64,000 nt of DNA from NCBI RefSeq assembly GCF_008808095.1, contig NZ_CP023396.1, forward strand, positions 496,001-560,000, given 5' to 3'. Position numbers and translations under genes: made by a program. Below the pieces are notes generated by a model. It saw only the letters and a list, made by a program, of their open reading frames with translations. It did no database searches and was not told the origin of the DNA. The stretch comes from Pseudoalteromonas ruthenica. Its GTDB lineage: Bacteria; Pseudomonadota; Gammaproteobacteria; Enterobacterales; Alteromonadaceae. Below are positions 24,476-35,481 of this stretch, piece after piece; the first letter of the stretch is position 1; every line of letters starts with the position of its first letter.

Positions 24476-24754
24476 TTACAGAACGTAGCGTACATCATCA
24501 ATGCTACCTAATTCAGTATAGATAACTTCGATATGCTCTTTTGATGTCACCGTGGCAACTAAAGTCACTGACTCATAATTACCTTTACTGCTCGGTTTCG
24601 TTTTTGGTGCATAGTCGCCAGGGGCGTGCTCTTGCATAACCGTTAATACCTGTTCCGTCAGGCTCACGTTAGCAAGACCCATCACCTTAAATGTGAAAGG
24701 ACAAGGAAACTCTAGATATTCATCAAATTTGGTATTTTTGACCGGTTTGACCAC
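24476..24754 (-). CDS. ybeD: DUF493 family protein YbeD
   Basis: 92 residues; E. coli YbeD is 87. The family pattern [12 protein letters not shown] near the start and [10 protein letters not shown] in the middle, with an [14 protein letters not shown] end, is clear. It has a ferredoxin-like alpha/beta fold and unknown biochemical role; the position between dacA and lipB is widely kept in Gammaproteobacteria. Confidence 0.93.
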   Translation of the reverse strand: MVKPVKNTKFDEYLEFPCPFTFKVMGLANVSLTEQVLTVMQEHAPGDYAPKTKPSSKGNYESVTLVATVTSKEHIEVIYTELGSIDDVRYVL

Positions 24755-24844
24755 GACAATAAACCCTCTTAACTACAGACGACGGTGTGTTTAAAGTATA
24801 CGGAGCAAAGCTCTTAATAGTGCGTATTCTAGCATTTTTTAAGG

Positions 24845-24872
24845 TAAAAAAAACGCCCCAACAAGTGGGGCG
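24845..24872 (-). terminator. Intrinsic terminator of dacA
   Basis: CGCCCCA/TGGGGCG (24854-24860 and 24866-24872), 5-nt loop; on the minus strand it is followed by a run of eight U (A-run 24846-24853). Between dacA and ybeD. Confidence 0.85.
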
Positions 24873-24911
24873 CTCGGTAATGCGTGATCCGCTATAACAA
24901 ATCAGCGGCGA

Positions 24912-26072
24912 TTACATGATTTGTAAGCGCAAATAGTCGTAGATCTTGCTGAAAAAGCCACCTTCTTCAATACTTTCCAGTGTCACCAGTGGGTAGTTGG
25001 CCACATCTTCACCGTCAAGTTGTAAGTACAAAGTGCCTACTTTGGTGCCTTTCTCTAGTGGCGCTTCAAGTGTCGTATCGAGCTCAAAGTTTGCTTCTAG
25101 GTTCTTCTGTTGGCCACGAGGGATAGTGATAGGCGTGTCTTCTAAAATGCCTAACGCCACAGCTTCTTTGTCGCCCATCCAGATGCGTTGGTCGGCAAAT
25201 TTGTCGCCAGCTTTATACGGTGTGATGGTTTCGAAGAAACGAAAGCCGTAGTTAAGCAGTTTTTTGCTTTCCACTTTACGTGCACGCTCAGAGCTAGCAC
25301 CCATGACCACGGCTATTAAACGCATATCACCCTTAGTGGCAGAAGATACTAAGCTATATCCGGCTTCGCTGGTGTGACCAGTTTTAATGCCGTCTACGTC
25401 GAGGCCTTGATCCCACAGCAAACTATTGCGGTTAAATTGTTTGATACCGTTGTAGGTAAAGTCTTTTTCTTTATACAGTGCGTATTCGTCTGGCACATCA
25501 CGGATAAGTGCAGCACCCAAGGTCGCCATATCCCGAGGGGTAGTGAAATGCTCGTTGGTATCTAAACCATGGCTGTTGATAAAGTGGCTGTTATCCATGC
25601 CAAGCTTCTGCGCGTGGGCATTCATGAGATCGGCAAATGCCGATTCACTTCCCGCAATATGTTCGGCCATCGCTACACACGCATCGTTACCCGATTGAAT
25701 GATGATACCGCGATTTAAGTCTTCAACGCTTACTTGCTTACCGACTTCGATAAACATTTTTGATGACTCTGGGAAATTTTTCGCCCATGCATTTTCACTG
25801 ACGGTCACCATATCTGAGGGGGAGATGTTACCGGCATTAATTTCTGTACCGATGACGTAGCTCGTCATCATTTTCGTAAGGCTAGCGGGTGCCAATTTAG
25901 TGTCGGCTTCGCCTTCGGCGATCACCTTGCCCGTTGTGAAATCGACAAGAAAGTGGCCCTTAGCGTTAACTTCAGGTGGAGCCGGAATGATCTGCGCTTG
26001 AGCGGCAAACACTGAGCTTGCACACAGTAATCCGCCTAGGCCTTTGAGAAGAGAATGTTTAATTGATTTCAT
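24912..26072 (-). CDS. dacA: D-alanyl-D-alanine carboxypeptidase (PBP5/6 type)
   Basis: 386 residues with a signal peptide (cleavage near AQA 25-27). Active-site triad motifs are all present: S64-L-T-K67, S127-G-N129 and K230-T-G232. A C-terminal beta-rich domain follows and the last ~18 residues (FFSKIYDYLRLQIM) form the amphipathic anchor that holds PBP5 to the inner membrane. It trims the terminal D-Ala from peptidoglycan pentapeptides and helps set rod shape. Position after rlpA and before ybeD matches E. coli. Confidence 0.96.
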   Translation of the reverse strand: MKSIKHSLLKGLGGLLCASSVFAAQAQIIPAPPEVNAKGHFLVDFTTGKVIAEGEADTKLAPASLTKMMTSYVIGTEINAGNISPSDMVTVSENAWAKNFPESSKMFIEVGKQVSVEDLNRGIIIQSGNDACVAMAEHIAGSESAFADLMNAHAQKLGMDNSHFINSHGLDTNEHFTTPRDMATLGAALIRDVPDEYALYKEKDFTYNGIKQFNRNSLLWDQGLDVDGIKTGHTSEAGYSLVSSATKGDMRLIAVVMGASSERARKVESKKLLNYGFRFFETITPYKAGDKFADQRIWMGDKEAVALGILEDTPITIPRGQQKNLEANFELDTTLEAPLEKGTKVGTLYLQLDGEDVANYPLVTLESIEEGGFFSKIYDYLRLQIM

Positions 26073-26119
26073 TATGCTTTTAAATATATTTTAGGTGAAA
26101 ATGCGAATTGGTTAATATC

Positions 26120-26887
26120 TTAAAGGGCATGGTCATCATAAAGCAAGAAAGCTTGGGCGAATTGGCCACTTTTTAATTGCTTCAATAGCGACTGTGCCTG
26201 ATTTTCATCAGTTATTGGACCTAAGCGTAAGCGAAAAATTCCATCATTTTGCTTTTTAATATTCGTTGGTACGTGATACTGCTGCTCCAATTGATAAGCC
26301 AAAGCTTCAATATTAGCGAGTTTTGAGCCCGCAGCGACTTGAATATACTTAGTACGAGGTTTTGCGTCGGCAAGGGTAACTGCTTCGAGCTTAACCCGCG
26401 CTGTACCTTGGCGGTGATAGCCCAGTTTGTAGGCTGCTGAGTATGATAAATCAATAATCCGGTCGTCATGAAACGGGCCGCGATCATTGACGCGAACGAT
26501 CACGCTTTTGCCGTTATCGAGGTTGGTCACTCGAACGAAGCTGGGTAAGGGCAGGGTTTTATGGGCTGCGGTCATGGCGAACATGTTGTAGGTCTCGCCA
26601 TTGGAGGTGTGATAGCCATGAAACTTACGGCCATACCACGAAGCAATACCTTGCTGTGTAAACCCTCGTTCGTCAAAAATAGGCACGTAATGGCGCCCAC
26701 GAACTTCATAAGGACGATTTGCAGCGGCACTTTTGGGTTCATCGGTGATCACCGCGTCTTGCAGCTCCAGCGCGGTAGGCTGGCGTAAAGGTGCGGCATC
26801 ATGACGCATATGATAGCGCCCCGATGGCGTACTACAGGCACTTATTAAAAGCGTTATAAGAGTAAGAAAAAGCGCACGAACTGCCAT
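26120..26887 (-). CDS. rlpA: Septal-ring lytic transglycosylase RlpA
   Basis: 255 residues. Lipobox LISACS puts the lipid on C18. A double-psi beta-barrel domain (GIASWYGRKFHGYHTSNGE, then VRVNDRGPFHDDRIIDLS with the catalytic Asp and its partner Glu) lies at about 80-165, followed by a SPOR domain (about 180-255) that binds denuded glycan at the septum. It is shorter than E. coli RlpA (362). It shares the junction base with mrdB and belongs to the elongation cluster. Confidence 0.94.
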   Translation of the reverse strand: MAVRALFLTLITLLISACSTPSGRYHMRHDAAPLRQPTALELQDAVITDEPKSAAANRPYEVRGRHYVPIFDERGFTQQGIASWYGRKFHGYHTSNGETYNMFAMTAAHKTLPLPSFVRVTNLDNGKSVIVRVNDRGPFHDDRIIDLSYSAAYKLGYHRQGTARVKLEAVTLADAKPRTKYIQVAAGSKLANIEALAYQLEQQYHVPTNIKKQNDGIFRLRLGPITDENQAQSLLKQLKSGQFAQAFLLYDDHAL

Positions 26888-27990
26888 TATTTATTTAACA
26901 TCCGTTTTTCTGTGGCGATACTCATAATAATGCCAAAACCCGCCATCAGAGTCACCATTGAGGTGCCGCCATAACTGATCAGTGGCAAGGGGACGCCTAC
27001 GACAGGTAATAATCCAGACACCATACCGATGTTGACAAACACATAAACAAAGAAAGTTAGGGTTAAAGCCCCTGCGAGTAACTTACCAAAGGCTTCTTGG
27101 GCATTCACGGCGATATAGAGGCCGCGAGCGATAATGAATAAATACACCCCTAAGAGGATTAACACGCCAATTAGGCCAAACTCTTCGCTCAGTACTGAGA
27201 AGATAAAGTCGGTATGGCGCTCGGGTAAAAACTCCAACTGTGATTGGGTGCCTTGCAACCAGCCCTTGCCTTCTATGCCGCCCGAGCCAATGGCGATTTT
27301 TGACTGAATAATATGGTAGCCAGCACCGAGGGGGTCGCTTTCCGGGTTTAAGAAAGTAAGGACTCGCTGCTTTTGATAGGCGTGCATACCATAGTGCCAA
27401 AATAAGGGAGCGCCGGCGCCAACGAGCACAGCCAAAGAGCCAACTAGCTTCCAGCTTACACCGGCTAGAAACAACACAAAAATCCCCGAGCTGGCGATCA
27501 GAATAGATGTCCCCAAGTCTGGTTGTTCTTTAATTGGCAAAGTGGGCACCATGACGATAACCAGCCCGATAAACAAATGCCCCAAGCGAGGCGGCAGATG
27601 ATTGCGGCCAATATACCAAGCAACGCCCATGGGCACCGCAAGCTTCATAATCTCTGAAGGCTGAAAACGAATACCAATGTCGAGCCAGCGCTGTGCACCC
27701 TTGGAACTGACACCGACAAACAACACCGCGATGAGCATCAAGGTGCCCATCAGATACAAAGGCACAACAACACGCTTTAACGTAGGTGGAGAGACTTGTG
27801 CAAACACTAACATAGCCACTAGAGCGCCACCCATCCGGGTGCCGTGGCGCATCATCATATTCCAATCTTGGCCGCTAGCACTGTAGACGATGCACAAGCT
27901 TGCGAACATCATGGCGAGCAAGGCTAAAAACAGCGGCAGGTCGATATGCACGCGTTGCCATAAAGAGTTATGCTGATGTAATGGCGTCAT
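26887..27990 (-). CDS. mrdB: Rod-shape SEDS protein RodA
   Basis: 367 residues with ten predicted membrane segments. SEDS signatures are visible: QPDLGTSILI, where the catalytic Asp lies, plus ERHTDFIFSVLSEEFG and the C-terminal PLPLISYGGTS. It is the peptidoglycan glycosyltransferase of the elongasome and works with PBP2, whose gene overlaps it by 4 bp. Confidence 0.97.
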   Translation of the reverse strand: MTPLHQHNSLWQRVHIDLPLFLALLAMMFASLCIVYSASGQDWNMMMRHGTRMGGALVAMLVFAQVSPPTLKRVVVPLYLMGTLMLIAVLFVGVSSKGAQRWLDIGIRFQPSEIMKLAVPMGVAWYIGRNHLPPRLGHLFIGLVIVMVPTLPIKEQPDLGTSILIASSGIFVLFLAGVSWKLVGSLAVLVGAGAPLFWHYGMHAYQKQRVLTFLNPESDPLGAGYHIIQSKIAIGSGGIEGKGWLQGTQSQLEFLPERHTDFIFSVLSEEFGLIGVLILLGVYLFIIARGLYIAVNAQEAFGKLLAGALTLTFFVYVFVNIGMVSGLLPVVGVPLPLISYGGTSMVTLMAGFGIIMSIATEKRMLNK

Positions 27991-29870
27991 TGCGATTCAT
28001 CCTGTACTTCGCTGGCAATGGGGTTCGCAAGGAAATAGTAGTCCATTACCTCGCGGGCGATTGGGGCGGCCACCGAGCTGCCACCACCACTGTTTTCAAC
28101 AATGACTGTGACAACGATTTGCGGGTCGTCAAACGGAGCAAAACCAACATAAATGGCGTTATCACGATGGCGCTCTTTGAGCTTATCAGCGTCGTAACGC
28201 TCGCCCTGGGCAATACTCACCACCTGTGCGGTACCCGTTTTACCGGCTGGATCATAATTAGTCCCTTTGAATGCCTTATGCGCCGTACCTGTGACTTTTT
28301 TCACGGTATTATGCATGGCATCTAAGGCAATTTGCCAATGCTCAGGATTTTGTAATTTTACCGGTGGCTTTTCGTCGTCATTAACGGTGGTAATATCGCT
28401 ATCACGGCGTAATTGATGAACTAGGTGGGGCGGATTGTGTACGCCGCGATTGGCCATGATGTTGACGGCATTAGCAATTTGAATCGGGGTTGCTGTCCAA
28501 TACCCTTGGCCGATTCCTACAGAAATCGTATCGCCACGCCACCAAGACTCGCGAAAACGGTCTTCTTTCCACTCCTTGGAAGGCAAAATAGCCGTCGTTT
28601 CCTCGTGGATATCAATACCGGATAAATCGCCAAAACCAAACTGCGCCATAAAATTACTAATTTTGGTTATGCCAGCACGGTATGCGATGTCGTAAAAATA
28701 AGTATCGCATGACTCTTCTATGGCTTTATAAACGTCGACATGGCCATGACCCCAGCGCTTCCAGTCACGCCATTTGTGTTCAACGTTGGGAATTTGGAAA
28801 AAGCCAGGGTCCCACATTTTTGTTTCTTCGGTCACCAACCCCTGCTCTAAGCCAAAAATCGCCATATGTGGTTTGATGGTTGACGCCGGGGCATAGCGGC
28901 CTTGGGTAGCACGGTTTATAAGCGGTCTATCAGGGTTAAGCAGGGCTTTGTAATTTGCTGAGCTAATACCGTGCACGAATAAGTTAGGGTCATAGCTGGG
29001 GTTAGAGTACAGCGCTAAGATGCCTCCCGTTTTTGCATCTAATGCGACAATGGCACCACGTTTATCTTTTAATGTCATTTGCGCGATTTGCTGCAGCCCA
29101 ATATCGAGGGTCAGCATTAAGTCTTTACCGGGCACCGGAGGCGTTTCCTCAACGCGACGTAATACTCGGCCTCGGTTATTAATCTCCACCGATTGCGAGC
29201 CTACCTGACCATGTAACTGCGACTCATAAAACTTCTCAAGTCCGAGCTTACCGAAATCCCGGGTGGCGCGATAATTGGTGGCCAAGCCTTGCGCTTCCAG
29301 GTTGGTTAGCTCTTTTTTATTCAGTTTGGCAACATATCCAAGAGCATGAGTGAGGGTATCTCCGAAGGGGTAGTACCGGGCTAAGCGAGCCTCGACACTG
29401 AACCCTGGGAATTTATGTTGGTTTACAGAAAATAGCGCGACTTCTTTGTCATTCAAACGGCTTTTTAGCACCTGACTCTGGAAGCGGCGGTTGTGGCGGA
29501 TATCGTCGAGAAACTCTGCACGCTGCTGCTCGCTAATATTGAGTAACGCGCTAATATCGTCCAGCGATTGTGTTAGGTCATCCACCTGTTCGGGGATCAC
29601 CTCGAGGTTATAAACCGGCTTGTTCTCGGCCAGTAAAGTGCCGTTCCTATCGTAAATTAAGCCTCGGTTAGGGGCCACAGGCAGTACTTTAATTCGGTTA
29701 TCGTTGGAACGGGTTTGATAGGTCTTGTGCGCCACCACCTGTAGGTTGTATAGATTCGAAATTAAAATGGCGACCAGAATAAGAACAAAAATAAAAGCCG
29801 TAAAAGAACGGCGCGCAAACAAATTGGCCTCGGCGGAATGATCGCGGATAGGAGTGCGTTTACGCAGCAT
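27987..29870 (-). CDS. mrdA: Penicillin-binding protein 2
   Basis: 627 residues. A single N-terminal membrane anchor (about 22-44), the class-B PBP pedestal domain (NRGLIYDRNG at 68-77), and a transpeptidase domain with S330-T-I-K333, SCD in the middle and KTGTAQ near 545. The Ser position is the same as in E. coli PBP2. It crosslinks new peptidoglycan in the cell wall during elongation and depends on RodA. Confidence 0.97.
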   Translation of the reverse strand: MLRKRTPIRDHSAEANLFARRSFTAFIFVLILVAILISNLYNLQVVAHKTYQTRSNDNRIKVLPVAPNRGLIYDRNGTLLAENKPVYNLEVIPEQVDDLTQSLDDISALLNISEQQRAEFLDDIRHNRRFQSQVLKSRLNDKEVALFSVNQHKFPGFSVEARLARYYPFGDTLTHALGYVAKLNKKELTNLEAQGLATNYRATRDFGKLGLEKFYESQLHGQVGSQSVEINNRGRVLRRVEETPPVPGKDLMLTLDIGLQQIAQMTLKDKRGAIVALDAKTGGILALYSNPSYDPNLFVHGISSANYKALLNPDRPLINRATQGRYAPASTIKPHMAIFGLEQGLVTEETKMWDPGFFQIPNVEHKWRDWKRWGHGHVDVYKAIEESCDTYFYDIAYRAGITKISNFMAQFGFGDLSGIDIHEETTAILPSKEWKEDRFRESWWRGDTISVGIGQGYWTATPIQIANAVNIMANRGVHNPPHLVHQLRRDSDITTVNDDEKPPVKLQNPEHWQIALDAMHNTVKKVTGTAHKAFKGTNYDPAGKTGTAQVVSIAQGERYDADKLKERHRDNAIYVGFAPFDDPQIVVTVIVENSGGGSSVAAPIAREVMDYYFLANPIASEVQDESQ

Positions 29871-29878
29871 AAAAACGG

Positions 29879-30349
29879 CTATTCTCGGTGATAGGGGTGA
29901 TTGTTATTTAAGCTCCAGCCTCGATATAGGCTTTCCGCTACGATAATGCGAACCAGCGGGTGAGGCAAGGTTAAATTCGATAACGACCACTTTTGCTCGC
30001 TGCGGGCAATGCACTCGGGAGCTAGCCCCTCTGGGCCTCCGATAAGCAAACTGACATCACGACCATCGAGTTGCCACTTTTCCATGGCCTTGGCAAGCTG
30101 GTGCGTGTCCATCGCTTTGCCTGTCACTTCTAAGGTAACAATACGATTTCCCTTTGGAATGGCCGCTAAGGTGCGCTCACCTTCTTGCTGTAAAATACGT
30201 TTGATATCGGCATTTTTGCCGCGTTTACCAGCGGGTATTTCAATCAGCTCTAGAGCCATGTCCTTGGGAAACCGGCGTTGATACTCGCTAAACCCTGTCT
30301 CTACCCAAGATGGCATTTTGGTCCCCACGGCGACCAGTTGGATTTTCAC
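29879..30349 (-). CDS. rlmH: 23S rRNA pseudouridine-1915 N3-methyltransferase RlmH
   Basis: 156 residues, one longer than E. coli RlmH. A SPOUT fold with the SAM-binding knot: LLIGGPEGL, then [18 protein letters not shown], and a C-terminal NHPYHRE. It methylates position 1915 in helix 69 of 23S rRNA. It lies 2 bp behind rsfS. Confidence 0.97.
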   Translation of the reverse strand: MKIQLVAVGTKMPSWVETGFSEYQRRFPKDMALELIEIPAGKRGKNADIKRILQQEGERTLAAIPKGNRIVTLEVTGKAMDTHQLAKAMEKWQLDGRDVSLLIGGPEGLAPECIARSEQKWSLSNLTLPHPLVRIIVAESLYRGWSLNNNHPYHRE

Positions 30350-30351
30350 CG

Positions 30352-30669
30352 TTAACCCCAGAGCTTCTCGAGTTGGTAAAAGTCACGAGTTTCATCTTGC
30401 ATTACATGCACGACCACGTCACCTAAGTCCACCAATACCCATTCACCGATGTCTTGTCCTTCCATGCCTATCACATCTAAGTCATGTTCCTTGGCCTCTT
30501 TGGCAAGATGTTGGGCGATGGATTGAACTTGGCGTTTGGAATTACCCGAACAGACAACCATGAAATCAGTAATGTTCGATGTGTCGCGAACGTCCAAGGT
30601 AATGACGTCACGCGCTTTCATATCGTCAATTTTATCTAATGCAAAATCAAGAAGATTGTTGGTTTGCAA
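30352..30669 (-). CDS. rsfS: Ribosomal silencing factor RsfS
   Basis: 105 residues, as in E. coli. The core reads [32 protein letters not shown] and [16 protein letters not shown], all hallmarks of the family. It binds ribosomal protein L14 and blocks subunit joining when nutrients are scarce. Confidence 0.97.
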   Translation of the reverse strand: MQTNNLLDFALDKIDDMKARDVITLDVRDTSNITDFMVVCSGNSKRQVQSIAQHLAKEAKEHDLDVIGMEGQDIGEWVLVDLGDVVVHVMQDETRDFYQLEKLWG

Positions 30670-30724
30670 AATGCACTCTCTAAGTTAGTTAAAGCTTTCT
30701 AAGCGGCGTATTTTACCACTATTA

Positions 30725-31366
30725 TCAACCTATATACAGGCGCTTATCGCGGATATATTGGTACACGGGCGGCGTAAGCAGTTCCTCACAAGGCTGCTGA
30801 CGTTGCAATTTGGCGCGCACCTCGGAGGATGAAACCGCCAGCTGCGGGCCGGGTAAAAAGTAAACAAGCCCGCTGCGTTGGTTATTGAGCGCCGCCCCTT
30901 GCTGACACTGATGCTGTGATAAGTATTGCGTGAGTGTTGCGGAGAGGTCAAGGCGCTCTTGTGGACGCTGATAGACCACTAAATGACACAAAGATGTAAT
31001 TTGCTGCCATTGATACCACGAATCAAAGCTGTTGAATGAGTCCAAGCCCATCAAAAAGAGTATTGGCTCTTGGTAATTACCGGCACTATCCAGTTCTTCA
31101 CGTAACTCTTGTAGGCTCAGTAGTGAGTAGGATGGACCTTCCCGATGCAGCTCGCGCTCATCGATTTTAAAGCGCGGCTCGGAGGCTATGGCTAAGCGTA
31201 ACATCGCCAGTTTGTCAGCATTACTGATGTTGCTCGCCTGCTTGTGAGCAGGGACGCGGTTGGGCATAAAAAATAGTTGCTCACTATTGAAGTGATTTAA
31301 GCACTGATTAGCCATATTAAGATGGCCGATATGAACCGGATCAAAAGTACCGCCGAACAGAAGCAT
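30725..31366 (-). CDS. nadD: Nicotinate-nucleotide adenylyltransferase NadD
   Basis: 213 residues with the nucleotidyltransferase signature GGTFDPVHIGH at the N-terminus and the ISSSxxR-like VSSSEVR near 180. It makes deamido-NAD from nicotinate mononucleotide and ATP. It begins 2 bp behind holA. Confidence 0.96.
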   Translation of the reverse strand: MLLFGGTFDPVHIGHLNMANQCLNHFNSEQLFFMPNRVPAHKQASNISNADKLAMLRLAIASEPRFKIDERELHREGPSYSLLSLQELREELDSAGNYQEPILFLMGLDSFNSFDSWYQWQQITSLCHLVVYQRPQERLDLSATLTQYLSQHQCQQGAALNNQRSGLVYFLPGPQLAVSSSEVRAKLQRQQPCEELLTPPVYQYIRDKRLYIG

Positions 31367-31368
31367 AT

Positions 31369-32403
31369 TTACTCCGAAAAAATAGGCGCAGAAAATGGTA
31401 AGGTGCGACAGAAGCTCATACTGATGTGTGCAAGCATGGGGTAGGGTGAAGATAACTTGCCGCTTTTAAACTGGCTATCAAAATCACTGAGTAAATCACA
31501 AAGTTGCTCTATACGTGCCATGTCTAAGCGCTGCAGGGCTCTTTGATACAAAGGTTGCTGATTCTTCCAAATCCCCAGTTTTTTACACGCGCTATTAAAA
31601 TCCTGTCCTTGATGGCGCAACTCTGCGAGTGTGAGGAGTTGCTGCGCTTCCTTGCCAAGAGCCCAAGCGATGGCGGTGGGCTCGGTGTTATCATTTTGTA
31701 ATCGTGCCAACACCTGCATCGCTTTGTCACCCTCGCCACCAAGGACCGCATTAGCCAAATCAAAAATATCAAACTTATTTTGATTCAATAACATGCCTGT
31801 AAGGGTACGCCCATCAATGGCTTTATTTGCGTACAGCAAAGCCAGCTTTTCTAGCTCTTGGTGACACGCCAGGAGGTTCCCCTCTGTGGTATCGAGCAGC
31901 ACCTGCTTAGCATCCCCTTCAAGATTAAGACCTAGACGTTGACAGTGGTTATCAAGCCAGCGCCGTAAGTGATTGCCGGTTAGTGGGTAGCAGGGGACAA
32001 AGATGCCTTCTTTATCAAGCGCTTTAAACCAGGCTGAACGCTGGACGTCTTGCGATGCTTTCATGCCACGGATCACAATAATGCAATCAGGATTCACGCC
32101 TTGTGCACATTGCTTCAGGTGCTCGGCGCCGGTTTTCGCAGGCTTTTGGCCGTTTAAGTCTAATTCTATTAAGGTGCGGGAGCTAAATAGCGACAGGCTG
32201 TGGTAGTGGCCGTCTAACTCTTGCCAGTCAAATTGCGCTCCGGCGGTGAGTTTAATGACCTCATCAAAGCCTTGTTGGCGCGCATTTTGGCGAATATGGC
32301 GGATACACTCATCAACTTGAAAGGGTTCATCGCCAAACACCATGTAAAAAGGTGCCAGCCCACGGGATAGTTGCTGTGCCAGTTGATTCGCGTAGATGCG
32401 CAT
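31369..32403 (-). CDS. holA: DNA polymerase III delta subunit
   Basis: 344 residues, the standard length. The N-terminal YMVFGDEPFQVDECIRHIR, the middle LFSSRTLIELDL and the TEGNLLACHQELEKLALLY segment are characteristic. It opens the beta clamp in the clamp loader. The start overlaps the lptE stop by one base. Confidence 0.96.
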   Translation of the reverse strand: MRIYANQLAQQLSRGLAPFYMVFGDEPFQVDECIRHIRQNARQQGFDEVIKLTAGAQFDWQELDGHYHSLSLFSSRTLIELDLNGQKPAKTGAEHLKQCAQGVNPDCIIVIRGMKASQDVQRSAWFKALDKEGIFVPCYPLTGNHLRRWLDNHCQRLGLNLEGDAKQVLLDTTEGNLLACHQELEKLALLYANKAIDGRTLTGMLLNQNKFDIFDLANAVLGGEGDKAMQVLARLQNDNTEPTAIAWALGKEAQQLLTLAELRHQGQDFNSACKKLGIWKNQQPLYQRALQRLDMARIEQLCDLLSDFDSQFKSGKLSSPYPMLAHISMSFCRTLPFSAPIFSE

Positions 32404-32897
32404 TAGAGCTGTGCTAACTCCCTAACAATGCGGCGACTCGCCTGTTTGCGTAGCTCCTCCAACAAAATCGTCATTTCATTGGCTTTAGCTAAGGCATTGT
32501 CTGGATCGTCTTGGTAATTGCGATAAAGCTCAAAATATTGCTCGATAGGGTCTTCACCTGCTCGCTTAAGCGTGTAAGACACCGAGTAAATAAGCTCGTA
32601 TTCTGCGACCTGACCGTTTTTAAACAGCGACAGTGTTCGTCTATCTAGGCGGTCGGAGGTGAGTCGTAACATCGGAGAGTTAGCGCGCAACCCTTTATTG
32701 ACCTGCACATTACTGCGTGCGAGTTCACTCAATAGTTGCTCATACAGAGCTGAATTAGGATCGCTGGCGTTGACTTCCAAAGTCATGAGATCTTGCGGTA
32801 GATCCGAGGCCTTTTTAAGGTGAAAACCACAGCTGCTTAGTAATAATACTAAGCAGCTGATCACTAGGCTATGGCGTAGTGCACTGGCAGCGAACAT
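32403..32897 (-). CDS. lptE: LPS-assembly lipoprotein LptE
   Basis: 164 residues from ATG 32897, one base beyond the leuS stop; a start further upstream would run inside leuS and would spoil the signal peptide. Lipobox LLSSC gives a lipidated Cys near 23, and GFHLKKASDLP follows it, as in the LptE family. It plugs the LptD barrel in the outer membrane during LPS insertion. Confidence 0.93.
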   Translation of the reverse strand: MFAASALRHSLVISCLVLLLSSCGFHLKKASDLPQDLMTLEVNASDPNSALYEQLLSELARSNVQVNKGLRANSPMLRLTSDRLDRRTLSLFKNGQVAEYELIYSVSYTLKRAGEDPIEQYFELYRNYQDDPDNALAKANEMTILLEELRKQASRRIVRELAQL

Positions 32898-32898
32898 C

Positions 32899-35481
32899 TT
32901 AGTTCGCCACCACATTAAGCACTTTGCCTTTGATGTAGATGACTTTACGCACGGTGAGTCCATCGGTGAACTTCTGTACGTTGGCATCTGCAAAGGCTGC
33001 TTGCTCAACGGCCTGCTGATCTGCATCGGCCGCTAGAGTCAGCTTCGCGCGGACCTTACCATTGACTTGAACTACCACCAGTTTCTCACTTTCAACCATG
33101 GCTGATTGATCGGCAACAGGCCATTGTGCGTCAAGGATATCGCCAGGCTTGGCGAGGTCTTGCCACAACTGATGTGACAGGTGTGGGGTAATCGGTGCCA
33201 GCATAATCAGCATTGCTTCTAACGCTTCATTGGCTACGGCTTTGTCACCGTCATCAGCTAATGGTGCCTTGATCAGCTTGTTCGATAGCTCCATTACCGC
33301 TGCAATGGCGGTATTGAAGGTTTGGCGACGGGCTAAATCATCAGTGATTTTAGCGATGGCTTTGTGCAACTCGCGACGCAGTTCTTTTTGCGCTTTCGTT
33401 AAGCTGGTAACATCTAGCTCAACAAAGCCCGCTTGCTTCACATCATAGGCATACTTGTATACCCGTTTGATAAAGCGGTGCGCGCCTTCAACACCGGAGT
33501 CAGACCATTCCAGTGTTTGCTCTGGTGGTGCTGTAAACATCATAAACAAACGCACGGTATCGGCACCGTATTGGTCGATTACCGTTTGTGGGTCAATGCC
33601 ATTGTTCTTGGACTTAGACATCTTGCTCATGCCGGCGCTTTCCACCGGTTGACCATCATCCTTGTGCCAAGCTTTAATAATACGGCCTTTGTCATCAGTT
33701 TCTACTTCGACATCACTGGGTGAGAACCAAATATCACCGCCTTTTTCGTCTTTGCGGAAGTAGGTGTCGGCCAGTACCATGCCTTGGCAAAGTAGGCGCT
33801 CAAATGGCTCATCAGAGTCGACCAAGCCAAAATCACGTAATAATTTGTGGAAGAAACGCGCATAAAGCAGGTGCAAAATTGCGTGTTCAATACCGCCAAT
33901 ATACTGGTTGACTGGCAGCCAATAGTTAGCTGCACCTGGCTCAAGCATGCCTTCGTCGTAACGTGGGCTGCAATAACGAGCGTAGTACCAAGATGATTCC
34001 ATAAAGGTATCGAAGGTATCGGTCTCGTGGAACACGGTTTCACCGTTGACGCTTGCCTTGGCCCATTCAGGGTCTGATTTAATGGGGGAAGTCACGCCGT
34101 CCATCACCACATCTTCTGGTAGGCGCACCGGTAGCATATCTTCTGGCGCTGCCAGTTCGCTGCCATCTTCTTTATTCAACATTGGGATAGGTGAACCCCA
34201 ATAGCGTTGGCGGCTAACGCCCCAATCGCGCAGGCGGAAATTAACCTTGCGCTCACCCACGCCAAGTTCAGCTAACTTATCGGCAATGGCATTAAAGGCG
34301 GCCTCAAAATCCAGACCATCGAATTCACCAGAATTGATGAGCGTGCCTTTTTCTGTGTAAGCGGCTTTGGATAAATCACACTCGTCACCTTCATTGGCAG
34401 CAATAACCTGCTTGATCTCTAGACCGTATGCTGACGCAAACTCAAAATCACGTTGATCGTGCCCTGGTACTGCCATAACCGCACCTGAGCCGTAGTCCAT
34501 CAACACAAAATTAGCTATCCAAATCGGCACTTCTTTACCGGTTAGCGGGTGAACTGCGTTCAAACCCGTGGCGATGCCTTTTTTGTCCATAGTGGCAACG
34601 TCGGCTTCGGCTACTTTAGTGTTTTTACACTGCTCAACAAACGCCGCAACATCGGCATTGGTCTTCGCAGCTTCTTGAGCAATAGGGTGGCCTGCGGCAA
34701 CAGCCACATAGGTAACACCCATGAAGGTATCGGGACGTGTTGTGTAGACGCTGAATTCGCCTTGGTTATCGGCGCGTTTGAAGGTAATGTCGACGCCTTC
34801 AGAGCGACCAATCCAGTTGCGCTGCATGGTTTTAACTTGCTCAGGCCAGTGCTCAAGCTTGTCTAAATCATCTAATAATTCTTGCGCGTAGTCGGTGATT
34901 TTAATAAACCACTGCGGAATTTCTTTTTGCTCAACCACAGCGCCAGAGCGCCAACCACGACCATCAATCACCTGCTCGTTTGCCAAAACAGTCTGATCTA
35001 CAGGGTCCCAGTTAACAGTGGACATTTTTTTGTACACTAGGCCTTTTTCGTACAGCTTAGTGAAAAACCATTGTTCCCACTTGTAGTAATCTGGGTGACA
35101 GGTGGCAATCTCACGGTCCCAGTCGTAACCAAAGCCTAATAGTTTGAGCTGGTTACGCATGTAATCAATATTTTGATAGGTCCATTTGGCTGGGGCGGTG
35201 TTGTTTTTAATTGCGGCATTCTCTGCCGGCAAGCCAAAGGCGTCCCAACCCATGGGTTGCATAACATTTTTACCTTGCAAGCGCTGGAAGCGAGAAACAA
35301 CGTCACCAATGGTGTAGTTACGCACGTGACCCATGTGTAGTCGACCACTCGGGTAGGGGAACATGGACAGACAGTAAAACTTCTCTTTTGAGTCGTCTTC
35401 ACGAACTTGGAAAACCTTGTTTTCTTCCCAGTATGACTGGGCCTTAGCTTCTATTTCCTGCGGGTTATATTGCTCTTGCAT
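32899..35481 (-). CDS. leuS: Leucyl-tRNA synthetase
   Basis: 860 residues, the same length as E. coli LeuS. Class-I signatures: H49-M-G-H52 (HIGH) and MSKSKNNG (KMSKS) near 620; the editing domain (CP1) runs from about 225 to 415 with TTRPDTFMG. Cytoplasmic aminoacylation of tRNA-Leu. The tRNA operon at 49.3-51.0 kb carries five of its tRNA substrates. Confidence 0.98.
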   Translation of the reverse strand: MQEQYNPQEIEAKAQSYWEENKVFQVREDDSKEKFYCLSMFPYPSGRLHMGHVRNYTIGDVVSRFQRLQGKNVMQPMGWDAFGLPAENAAIKNNTAPAKWTYQNIDYMRNQLKLLGFGYDWDREIATCHPDYYKWEQWFFTKLYEKGLVYKKMSTVNWDPVDQTVLANEQVIDGRGWRSGAVVEQKEIPQWFIKITDYAQELLDDLDKLEHWPEQVKTMQRNWIGRSEGVDITFKRADNQGEFSVYTTRPDTFMGVTYVAVAAGHPIAQEAAKTNADVAAFVEQCKNTKVAEADVATMDKKGIATGLNAVHPLTGKEVPIWIANFVLMDYGSGAVMAVPGHDQRDFEFASAYGLEIKQVIAANEGDECDLSKAAYTEKGTLINSGEFDGLDFEAAFNAIADKLAELGVGERKVNFRLRDWGVSRQRYWGSPIPMLNKEDGSELAAPEDMLPVRLPEDVVMDGVTSPIKSDPEWAKASVNGETVFHETDTFDTFMESSWYYARYCSPRYDEGMLEPGAANYWLPVNQYIGGIEHAILHLLYARFFHKLLRDFGLVDSDEPFERLLCQGMVLADTYFRKDEKGGDIWFSPSDVEVETDDKGRIIKAWHKDDGQPVESAGMSKMSKSKNNGIDPQTVIDQYGADTVRLFMMFTAPPEQTLEWSDSGVEGAHRFIKRVYKYAYDVKQAGFVELDVTSLTKAQKELRRELHKAIAKITDDLARRQTFNTAIAAVMELSNKLIKAPLADDGDKAVANEALEAMLIMLAPITPHLSHQLWQDLAKPGDILDAQWPVADQSAMVESEKLVVVQVNGKVRAKLTLAADADQQAVEQAAFADANVQKFTDGLTVRKVIYIKGKVLNVVAN

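Noticed and set aside
32898..33026. Longer start for lptE
   Set aside because: It would lie inside leuS and place the signal peptide 43 residues from the N-terminus.
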